A stretch of 64,000 bases of DNA from Bradyrhizobium agreste. Its GTDB lineage: Bacteria; Pseudomonadota; Alphaproteobacteria; Rhizobiales; Xanthobacteraceae. Below are positions 1 to 8,400 of the stretch, piece by piece. The number at the start of each line of letters is the position of its first letter. The stretch's first letter is position 1. The notes below the pieces were generated by a model. It did not search any database. It was given only the letters and a program-made list of their open reading frames with translations, and was not told the DNA's origin. Location: NCBI RefSeq assembly GCF_016031625.1, contig NZ_JACCHP010000003.1, positions 248,001-312,000 of the forward strand. Reading direction: 5' to 3'. Position numbers and translations under genes: made by a program.

Positions 1-537
1 GTCGCGGCGGAACGCCTTCAGCCCGCAGCCGGTGTCGCGCGTGCCGTCCTTCAGGATGGCGTTGCGAACGCCGTTGGCAACGCGTGATTGGAATTTCTTG
101 AAGCCGGTATCCTTGCGCCCGACCCGCTGGCCGGCAGCGAGACCGACGCGCCCTGCCCCCTTCTCGACTGCCGCGATCAGGTCCGGCAGGAAGGCCGGAT
201 TGTTCTGGCCATCGCCGTCGAGCGTCGCCACGATCTCTCCCCGCGCCGCGCGCACGCCGCTGCGCACGGCTGCCGACTGGCCGCCGGATCTTGCATGGCG
301 AAGCTGACGCAGATTGCTCCGCTCTTTCATAACAGCGGCAAGCCGATCGCCGGTCGCGTCGGTGGAGCCGTCGTTGACGTAGATGATCTCATAGGGCCAG
401 CGGCCATCGAGTGCCGCGCCGATCTCCGCGATCAGCGGCGCGATGTTGTCGGCTTCATTGCGCACGGGAACGACGATGGAAACCGAAGGCTGGGACGTCG
501 ACAAATCGAGGCTCGTGGTTGGAATTGACCTGCCCAA
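1..537 (-). CDS. Family 2 glycosyltransferase, C-terminus cut by window edge
   Basis: The visible N-terminal ~179 residues form a GT-A fold of the dolichyl-phosphate-mannose synthase/ArnC type: a VSIVVPVRNEADN first strand, then YVNDGSTDAT, then LDGDGQNNP carrying the DxD-like metal/nucleotide-sugar site. Such enzymes move a sugar from a nucleotide donor to a polyprenyl phosphate at the inner membrane. No ATG precedes the fold in frame; TTG at 537 or TTG at 505 are the only plausible starts, so the first ten residues are uncertain. It follows the PAP2 gene by about 30 bases on the same strand and probably belongs to one lipid-linked sugar cluster with it and the GT39 enzyme. The gene continues past the left edge. 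Confidence 0.8.
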   Translation of the reverse strand, partial: MGRSIPTTSLDLSTSQPSVSIVVPVRNEADNIAPLIAEIGAALDGRWPYEIIYVNDGSTDATGDRLAAVMKERSNLRQLRHARSGGQSAAVRSGVRAARGEIVATLDGDGQNNPAFLPDLIAAVEKGAGRVGLAAGQRVGRKDTGFKKFQSRVANGVRNAILKDGTRDTGCGLKAFRRD

Positions 538-568
538 GGGAACCGGCGGTCCCGGCAGGCAGCCGCTT

Positions 569-1417
569 TTATGGGGCGGATGCCCGGTGGGCAACCCTTT
601 TGAGGCGGTTGGAAACCGTCCCAGAAAGCGGCGCAATAGTGCCGTCGGCGCGGATGGCAAAGCCGAGCTTTCGGGCCGCAAACCAGTAGCGGACGGCCAT
701 GGCGCCGACCGTTCCGACCAGAGCGCCGGCCACGACATCGCTCGGGTGATGCGCCAGCAGCACCAGGCGCGTCAGCAGGATCACGATTGCGTAAGTGAAC
801 ATGAAGACGCGCAGGCGCGGCCACAATGCCGATACGGCAAACGCCAGGGCGAACGCAGCCACGGCGTGGCTTGACGGCAGGCTGGCATAAGCCCCGGTGC
901 CCTCGAACGGGACGAAGTTGAACGGATTGGCCTTGCCCCCGACGAACGGACGTCCGCGGCCGATCAGATATTTCAGCATCTCGGCCACGAAGGCTGACAA
1001 GGCAACCGACAGAAACATGAATTGCAGCCGCGTGCCGACGCCGAGCAGCAGCGCGCGACGGCTCCCGCGCAGCCCGGCCGCGACCAGAGCCAGCACCACC
1101 AGCGCAACCCCCAGCACCGAGAGGATATACTCGTCCTTGCCGAAATCGGTCAGGATGCGGATCGGCCACAGGCTCGGCGTGCCGCGCGGCGGCATCAGCA
1201 GGATCTCGGTCTGATCGAACGCGACCATCAGCGCGATGACAAGCGCTGCGCCCGCCGCGGCAAGCCACAGCGAATGCCGCGCCAGCTTCCGGGCGGCCTC
1301 GGCGCGGCAAGAATGCGAGGGCGACCGCACGAGCTGCGCCAGCGCGCGCCAGGACACGGCGAGCAATTGCGCGGGATAGCTGGCATCATGCGGCGCGATG
1401 TCGGTCGGAGCCCCCAT
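569..1417 (-). CDS. PAP2-family membrane phosphatase
   Basis: A 282-residue multi-pass membrane protein with all three phosphatidic-acid-phosphatase type 2 motifs: KYLIGRGRP at about 149-157, SLPSSHA at 179-185, and TRLVLLAHHPSD at 216-227, the histidines being catalytic in this family. Members dephosphorylate lipid phosphates such as undecaprenyl diphosphate or lipid A phosphates on the periplasmic face. I chose ATG 1417 because it lies one base after the stop of the GT39 gene; the longer frame starts inside that gene. Coupling with an ArnT-like transferase upstream and a polyprenyl-phosphate glycosyltransferase downstream suggests lipid A or polyprenyl-phosphate processing, but the substrate cannot be read from sequence. 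Confidence 0.85.
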   Translation of the reverse strand: MGAPTDIAPHDASYPAQLLAVSWRALAQLVRSPSHSCRAEAARKLARHSLWLAAAGAALVIALMVAFDQTEILLMPPRGTPSLWPIRILTDFGKDEYILSVLGVALVVLALVAAGLRGSRRALLLGVGTRLQFMFLSVALSAFVAEMLKYLIGRGRPFVGGKANPFNFVPFEGTGAYASLPSSHAVAAFALAFAVSALWPRLRVFMFTYAIVILLTRLVLLAHHPSDVVAGALVGTVGAMAVRYWFAARKLGFAIRADGTIAPLSGTVSNRLKRVAHRASAP

Positions 1418-1418
1418 C

Positions 1419-3161
1419 CTATTCGGTACCTTCCGAGCGGAAGATCGAGATCGAAATCGCGCGCCCTTGCGAGAAATTATAGCCCTCGATGCGCGCGCCG
1501 ACCTTGTAGCGCAACCCAATCGCCTCGGCGCGCTGCACGAAGCTGCGCTCCGAGCGCTGCTCGATCAGCGCGAAGCGGCAGCTGCCCTGCCGCAGGAAGT
1601 CCGCCGCACCGGAGCCGTCGGTGAGCACGGTCCGGGTGCCCGCCAGAAAGACGAGACTCGGCTCGTGATAACCGGCCGCAGCCGCCTTCGGTCCGACGCA
1701 GGTGACGTTGCGAAGCGCGCGCGCGATCTCGATACTGGGAAACAGCGGCGTCAGCGACGGCAGCAGGATGCCGTAAATCGTCACGGCCAGCATCAGGGCT
1801 GCGACCAGGGCGTTGAGCAATGACCGCTCGGCGCGGTTGGTATCGAACAGCCACCAGGCGAACAGGCCGAAGATCAGCGCGGCTGCGATGAACGGCCAGG
1901 CCACGAAGGCGGGCTGCCGCGTCAGCATCACCGCGCCGACCACCGCAATGATCGAGGCCGCTGCGGGGATCGCGAACCACCAGGCCGAGCCGCGCATCAG
2001 CCAGGAGTGCGACAGCACGCGCCGCTCCACCGCGCCGGCGGTGAGGATGGCGATCGCAGGATACAGCGGCAGTACGTAATGCGGCAGCTTGGTCAGCACC
2101 GCCTCGAACACGATCCAGGACGGGATCAGCCAGGCCAGCAGGAACTGCGCGCCGGGCTCGCGGCGGGCCCGCCACACCGCGGGCGCCGCCATCGCCGCCA
2201 GCGGCGCGCCTGGCCAGAACGTGATCCAGAACAGCGCAAGATACAGTCCGGGCGGCGCGCCGTGGGATTCCTGGGCCCCGATCTTGCTCAGCATGTCGCC
2301 GCCGACGGAATCGGCGAAGAAGGTCTCGCCCGCGCGCCAGAAGATCGCGACGAACCAGGGCAGCACCAGCACCAGCATCCACATCAGGCCCCAGACCGGC
2401 CGCAGCTTCCACAGCCAGGAGGCGTCGCGGTCCTGGATCGCGAGCGCGACGATGGTCAGGCCTGCGAACATCAGGATCAGCGGGCCCTTGATCAGGATGC
2501 CCGCGGCGAGCGCGGTCCAGAAGATCGCGGGCCAGCTCCAGGGCGGATGCGTCTCGTCTTCGGCGCGCTGCCAGGACAGATAGGCCCGCGCCATCGCACC
2601 CATCGCGGCAACGACGCAGAGCAGCAGCACGGCGTCGGTTTTTGCCAGGCGCGCCTCGACCCCGAGCAGCACCGAGGCGCACATCATCAGCGCCGCCAGC
2701 ACCGCGGCGCGCCGCGTGACAAAGCCGAGCGCGGCCCAATAGGTCATCAGCACGGCGCCGATCGCGCCCATCAGCGACGGCAGCCGGTAGACCCAGATGC
2801 GCAATTCGGCCTTCGGCAGCTTGAGCATCGAGGCGGCTTCGACGGTCGCCGATTGCAACCAGTAGATGCCGACCGGCTTCTTGTAGCGGACATCCTCCTG
2901 AAAGCGGATGTCGACATAGTCGCCGCTCTCGACCATCTGCTTGGTGGCCTGTGCAAACCGCGCCTCGTCGCGGTCGATCGGCGGGATGGTGAAGAAGCCC
3001 GGCAGGAACAGCAGCAGCGCACACAGCACCAGGAAGCCGACCGCACGCGGGTGGCTGGCCGTGACGATGTCGAGCATGCGCACGAGCCCGCTGCCCGGAT
3101 TTGCGGGCGATTTCGACTCGCGGGGGGCTCCAAAACGGGGGCGTGGGTAGGTCTCGGCCAT
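1419..3161 (-). CDS. GT39/ArnT-like membrane glycosyltransferase
   Basis: A 580-residue polytopic membrane protein of the PMT/ArnT superfamily (GT39/GT83). After a first membrane helix (~40-57) it has DRDE at 63-66, the acidic first-periplasmic-loop motif that binds the lipid-linked donor in ArnT, followed by a YKKPVGIYW segment typical of the family. These enzymes transfer a sugar from a polyprenyl-phosphate donor to lipid A or proteins in the periplasm. ATG 3161 is used; ATG 3077 (residue 29) would also keep every motif. It is first of three tightly spaced minus-strand genes, with PAP2 and GT2 downstream. There are no arn aminoarabinose synthesis genes in view, so the sugar is unknown. Confidence 0.85.
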   Translation of the reverse strand: MAETYPRPRFGAPRESKSPANPGSGLVRMLDIVTASHPRAVGFLVLCALLLFLPGFFTIPPIDRDEARFAQATKQMVESGDYVDIRFQEDVRYKKPVGIYWLQSATVEAASMLKLPKAELRIWVYRLPSLMGAIGAVLMTYWAALGFVTRRAAVLAALMMCASVLLGVEARLAKTDAVLLLCVVAAMGAMARAYLSWQRAEDETHPPWSWPAIFWTALAAGILIKGPLILMFAGLTIVALAIQDRDASWLWKLRPVWGLMWMLVLVLPWFVAIFWRAGETFFADSVGGDMLSKIGAQESHGAPPGLYLALFWITFWPGAPLAAMAAPAVWRARREPGAQFLLAWLIPSWIVFEAVLTKLPHYVLPLYPAIAILTAGAVERRVLSHSWLMRGSAWWFAIPAAASIIAVVGAVMLTRQPAFVAWPFIAAALIFGLFAWWLFDTNRAERSLLNALVAALMLAVTIYGILLPSLTPLFPSIEIARALRNVTCVGPKAAAAGYHEPSLVFLAGTRTVLTDGSGAADFLRQGSCRFALIEQRSERSFVQRAEAIGLRYKVGARIEGYNFSQGRAISISIFRSEGTE

Positions 3162-3211
3162 TGGTTCCGCTTACGCTGAAACCGCCATCGCCACAACCGC
3201 TTAAGGCAGGG

Positions 3212-5431
3212 TCATTGAATTCGAATGACGACTGTGTCCGCGGCGCCCGTGGCGTCGATCACGGTGAGCCGTGCAAAGCCCGGGCCGGGCGGATCGATCA
3301 GCCGTTGCCGGCGGCCGTCGATCTCGCCGAGCGCGGTGCCGTTAACCATGACCGTCATCGGCAGCACGCCGCCGGCGACCTTGACCGGCATGGCTGCGCT
3401 TTCTCGGCCACCTGATCGATCCACGTCGATCCGCGAGCCGTTCAGCGGAAACTGGATGTGAAGGGCCTGCTCGCCCCCGCTTCGCACCAGTTCGCCGACC
3501 GGACGGAACCGCTTCAAGGGCAGCGGCAGCTTCGCATTGCTTGCGACCAGGGTTCCCTTGGGCGGCTTCGGCAAGGGGGCCAGCGTCCTGCCGCTCCGGG
3601 CGAAGGCATCGAAGAGGATGGGCGCGGCGGCGACGCGTCCGATCAGGCCGGGAACCGGCGCTCCGTCCGGACGGCCAACCCAGACGCCGATGGTCATGCG
3701 GCCGTCGAACCCGACGGACCAGGCATCACGATAGCCGTAGGAGGTGCCGGTCTTGAAGGCGATGCGGTTGTGGGCGGCGTTCTCCGGCGGCGGCGTGCCG
3801 AGCAGGACGTTGCCGACCTGCCAGGCTGCGACCTGATCCAGCAGCCGCAACGGCTCACGATCGTCCGTGGCCGTCACGATCTCGCGCAGCGGCTTGGTGG
3901 TCCCAAGCCGGGCGAAGCCGGCATAGAGCTGGGCAAGATCCTGCAGCGTCACGCCGACGCCGCCGAGGCCCATCGCGAGGCCGGGCGCTTCGTCCTTGGG
4001 CAGGATGAGGTTGCCGCCGGCCTGCCGCAGCCGCGAGGTCAGCCGGCTCGACCCGACGCGGTCGAGCAGCACGATCGCTGGCACGTTCAGCGACAATTGC
4101 AGCGCCTTCCGCACCGGCACCGTGCCCTGGAAGGTCATGTCGAAGTTTTCCGGTGCATAGGAGCCGAAGCGGACCGGGCGGTCGTCGATCAGACTGTCGG
4201 GATGAACAAAGCCGTCCTCGAAGGCGAGCCCGTAGATGAAGGGCTTGAGCGTCGAGCCGGGCGAGCGGATGGCGCGGGTCATGTCGACCTGCCCTGCCCG
4301 GCTCTCGTCGAAATAATCTGCCGAGCCGACCCGCGCGAGCACGTCGCCGCTCTCATTGTCGACCACGATGATGCCGACCGAGATGTTCGGACCCAGCGCA
4401 ATCGCACGGTCGCGCGCCAGCGGCTCCAGCACCTTCTGCAGATTCGCATCGAGCGTCAGCTTGATGATCGGCGTGTCCTTGACCGTCGACAGCGCGGAAT
4501 CGGAGGCATGCGGCGCCAGGATCGGCATGGGCTTGCGCAGTTTCGGCACCGGCACCGCCTTGGCCTGATTGGCGTCATCGGCGCTGACCACGTGCTCCTC
4601 GACCATGCGGTCGAGCACGCGGTCGCGTGCCTTGCGCGCAGCCTCCGGAAAGCGGTCGAGCCGGCGCGTCTCCGGCGATTGCGGCAGTGCGACCAGCAGC
4701 GCGGCCTCCGCCAGCGACAGCCGCTTCGGCTCCTTGCCGAGATAGGCGATCGACGCCGCGCGAATGCCTTCGAGATTGCCGCCATAGGGCGCCAGCGCCA
4801 GATACAGATCCAGGATCTGCTCCTTGCTCATGCTGCGCTCGATCTCGATCGCACGCACGATCTGCCGCAGTTTCGCGTAGACCGAGCGCTGCCGCCGCGG
4901 CTCCATCAGGCGGGCCAGCTGCATCGTGATGGTCGAGCCGCCCGAGACGATGTGGCCGCGCGTTCCGAGCTGCAACGCGGCGCGCCCCAGCGCCAGCGGG
5001 TCGATGCCGTCATGGGCGTAAAAGCGCTGGTCCTCGTAGGCGAACAGCAGCTTCAGGTAGGTTGGATCGACGTTGGTCCTGGCATCAACCGGCAACCGCC
5101 AGCGCCCATCCGCCATCGCATAGGCGCGCAGCAGCTTGCCGTTGCGATCGACGATGGTGGTGGAGACCTGGCGGGCTTCGTCGAACGGGAGCGGGCCGAG
5201 CGAATAGACCCAAGAGACGAAGCCGATGATGGCGAGGATGAGCGTGAGTGCGAGGGTGGAGAGGACGCGGTAGCCGTTGCTCCGCGCTCCACTGCCGTCG
5301 TTCCGGGATGGTCCGAAGGACCAGACCCGGAACCTCGAGATTCTCAGGCGCGCAATTGCGCGCCGTAGTTCGGCTCTTCGAGCCGCCCCGGAATGACGAG
5401 AGCTGCTACCGCCTCCGCTCATCTCACTCAC
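3212..5431 (-). CDS. pbpC: Penicillin-binding protein 1C
   Basis: A 739-residue bifunctional peptidoglycan synthase. In order: a cytoplasmic tail (1-55), one membrane anchor (~56-78), a GT51 glycosyltransferase with EDQRF at 132-136 and GGSTITMQLAR at 164-174, a transpeptidase with S393-T-L-K396, SLN at 447-449 and KTGTS at 560-564, and a C-terminal PBP1C-specific beta domain. The start is GTG 5431, overlapping the upstream macroglobulin stop by four bases; ATG 5422 is the only other ordinary start before the membrane anchor. Pairing with an alpha-2-macroglobulin gene is the usual bacterial arrangement (E. coli yfhM-pbpC). Residues 12-46 are encoded by a dispersed palindromic repeat (see 5296-5398). 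Confidence 0.95.
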   Translation of the reverse strand: MSEMSGGGSSSRHSGAARRAELRRAIARLRISRFRVWSFGPSRNDGSGARSNGYRVLSTLALTLILAIIGFVSWVYSLGPLPFDEARQVSTTIVDRNGKLLRAYAMADGRWRLPVDARTNVDPTYLKLLFAYEDQRFYAHDGIDPLALGRAALQLGTRGHIVSGGSTITMQLARLMEPRRQRSVYAKLRQIVRAIEIERSMSKEQILDLYLALAPYGGNLEGIRAASIAYLGKEPKRLSLAEAALLVALPQSPETRRLDRFPEAARKARDRVLDRMVEEHVVSADDANQAKAVPVPKLRKPMPILAPHASDSALSTVKDTPIIKLTLDANLQKVLEPLARDRAIALGPNISVGIIVVDNESGDVLARVGSADYFDESRAGQVDMTRAIRSPGSTLKPFIYGLAFEDGFVHPDSLIDDRPVRFGSYAPENFDMTFQGTVPVRKALQLSLNVPAIVLLDRVGSSRLTSRLRQAGGNLILPKDEAPGLAMGLGGVGVTLQDLAQLYAGFARLGTTKPLREIVTATDDREPLRLLDQVAAWQVGNVLLGTPPPENAAHNRIAFKTGTSYGYRDAWSVGFDGRMTIGVWVGRPDGAPVPGLIGRVAAAPILFDAFARSGRTLAPLPKPPKGTLVASNAKLPLPLKRFRPVGELVRSGGEQALHIQFPLNGSRIDVDRSGGRESAAMPVKVAGGVLPMTVMVNGTALGEIDGRRQRLIDPPGPGFARLTVIDATGAADTVVIRIQ
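5296..5398. repeat. Dispersed palindromic repeat inside the pbpC coding region
   Basis: About 103 bp with terminal inverted arms (CGTCGTTCCGGGATGG and the complement of CGTCATTCCGGGGCGG) and three internal hairpins: GGTCCGAAGGACC, GGCGCGCAATTGCGCGCC and CGGCTCTTCGAGCCG. I recognise this organisation as a common intergenic palindrome of Bradyrhizobium-like genomes. Here it is open in the pbpC frame and encodes the Arg-rich residues 12-46. Confidence 0.8.
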
Positions 5432-8400
5432 TTCGCCGCCCGCACCTCGACACTGCCCGTGCCGGTCCGCCCATAGCGCGAGGGATTGTACATATCCTCG
5501 ACATAGGCTTGCGGCAGCACGTATTTGCCGGGCGAGACCGCGCGCACGACATAGGCGACGGTGAAGACCGACTTGGAATCCGAGGCCCGGTCGACGGCCG
5601 CGGTGAAGCGGTCGTCACGGAACTCAGTATGTTCAGGCTCCTCGCCGTCCTCGATCCAGTCCAGCGTGCCGCTGTCGCCGGACGAGACCAGTTTTGGATT
5701 GTCGATCTCCAGGCCCGCCGGCAGATAGTCGGACACCATGATGTGGCCGTATTCCGGCTTGGCCTCGGTGATCTTCAGCACCACCGCAAAGCGCTGGTTC
5801 TGCTTGACCTTGCTGATGTCGGCGGGCTTGCCGTCGAGGGTGAAGTAGCTGCGCTCGATCTTGAAGCCGTTGGACGCCGCCGGCTCCGGCGTGACCGGCG
5901 AGCCTGACACCGAGACCACCGCCTGCACCGGCGCATCGCCGGTATTGGTGATCTTCAGCGGCTTGCCGCTCAGCGTGTCCGCCTTGTAGCTGCGATACAA
6001 GGCAGTCCTGACCGGCTGGCCATCGACCTCGATCGAGAGGTTCTCCTTGGCGAGCGCGCGCGCCGCCAGCACCAGCCACGCATTCTCCTGGGTGGAGGTG
6101 TAGGGCGTCAGCCCCCGTGCAGTCTCGACCCGCGACACCGCCTGCGTCAGCGTCGCCCTCGGCGCATTGCCTTCACTGGCGAGCGACACCAATGCAGCGG
6201 CATCGCGCAGCTGCGAGCCGTAATCGGTGCGGCCGAATTCCAGCACGGGCTTGGGCGCAAGGCTGTCGAGCGCAGCAGCATAGACGCGTTCGGCGCGGTT
6301 GCGGTCGCCGACCAGGGCCAGCGCCGCCGCAAGCTGCGATTTCGCGATCGGGGTCGCGAGATTGGCGAGCTTGGTATCGGCGAGATAGCGGAGATCGCCG
6401 ATCGGAGCTGCGCCGTTACGCGCCAGCACGTAGAGGCCGTAGGCGAGATCGCGGCCACCGTCCTTCTCCGGCTCGTTGGCATTGACGACGGAGTTGCGGA
6501 TACGGTCGAGCGCGTTCTTGAACAGCACGTCCGGCACCGCAAACCCCTTCTCGCGGGCGCGGGTGAGGAAGTCCGTGACATAGGCATCGAGCCAGGCATC
6601 GTCGCCGCCGGCCAACCACAGGCCGAACGAGCCGTTCGAGCCTTGGCGCGCCAGCAGCCGCTCGATGGCGTCGCGGATGCGCTGGTCGACCTCGGTGTCC
6701 ATGGCAAGATGCGCGCCGGCCGCGAGCTCGTTGACATAGAGCAGCGGCATCGCCCGGCTCGTGATCTGCTCCGAGCAGCCATGCGGATAGCGGTCGAGCG
6801 CCTTGAGGATCGTTGCCGCATCGAGCGCGGTCGACAGGCTGGCCGAAACCGAGACACTGCCGGTGCCCGGCACGAGGTCGGAGAACATGTCCGAGGTCAG
6901 CGTCAGGCTTTCGCCCTTCGCCAGGGTGCGGATCGAACGCCGCGCCAGCACCTGCGTCGCCGCCTTGACGTCGAAGGCATAGTGACGCGCCAGCGCGAGG
7001 CCATTCGGCCCCTTGATGTCGACGTCGAGCGTCGCCTGCCCGGCCGCGGTCGCATCGAGCGCGAGCGCGAACGAATTGCGCTGCTTGGCGGCGAGCTTCA
7101 CGGTGGTTGCGGGATTGCCGGTCATCTTCACCGGGCCGCCCGCCTTCACATTGATGACGTAGTCGCCGGCCTGGCCCTCGACATTATCGATCTCCAGGTT
7201 AACCGTGCCGTGGTCGCCGTTGAGCAGGAAGCGCGGCAGCGTCGTCGTCAGCACGACGGGATCGCGGATCACGACATCGGTGTTGGCGCGGCCGAGCTTG
7301 GTCGCGGTCCACGCCACCGCCATCACGCGCGCCGTGCCGGCGAACTCCGGAATGTCGAAACTGACTTCCGCGGTGCCGTCGGCAGCGACGGTGACGATGC
7401 CGGAATAGAGCGCGAGCGGCTTCTGCGTGGGCGGCGAGCCCTGGAGCTCGCCACCGGCGTCGCCGCCGGACTTGATCTGACCGCGCGTGCCCGACATGCC
7501 GTCGATCAGCTGGCCGTAGAGGTCGCGGATCTCCGCGCTGAGGCGACGCTGGCCGAGATAATAATCGTCCGGCGCCGGCGGCTTGTAATTGGTGAGGTTG
7601 AGGATGCCGACATCGACGGCGGCGATGACGACCTTGGCGTCCTCGCCCGGGTTGAGGCCGTCGAGCTTGACCGGGATTTTCAGCGTGGAGTTCGGCCGGA
7701 TCAGCGAAGGCGGCGACAGCTTTACCTGCAAGGTGCGCGCCTGCTTGTCGATGCCGAACCATTTCAGCCCGATCGCCCGGCCCGGCATGCGCTGGGCGGC
7801 CGCATCGAGCGGCCGGCGCAGCGTCGCCACCACATAGGCACCGGTGCCCCAATCCTTGCCGATCGGGAGCTTCACCTGCGCGGTGCCTTCCTTGACGTCG
7901 ATGGTCTGCGTCGTCAGCAGCCGGTCGCCGAGTACGTTGACGGTGAGCTTGCCGGCGCTGCGCACGTTGACGGACACCGTCATGGTGTCGCCGGAGGAAT
8001 ATTGCGGCTTGTCGATCGAGGTCTCCAGGAGGTCCGGCGTGTCGGCGCTGCCGTCGGAATACCAGCCGACGTCGAACTGCACCGAGGTCACCGGGCCGTC
8101 GGCGTCGTTCGACTTGACGTCGAGCCGGTAGCGGCCGGGCTGCGGCGTGAGCGAGATCCGCGTCGGCTTGTCGGCCGTAACAGTGACGTCGCCGTCGGCC
8201 ACGCGCGATGTCGACTTGACCGGCTCGTACTCCCAGTAATTGTTCTGGCGGTACCACTGGTAGCGCGATTCCATCTTCAGCAGCTCATAGCGCAGGCCGT
8301 CGCGGCGCAGCCTCTCGCCCTCCGGCGAGACGAACACGACGTCGAACTCGGCCTTGTCGCCCTCGGCGACGTTCTTGTCGCCGAACAGCGGCTTGATGCC

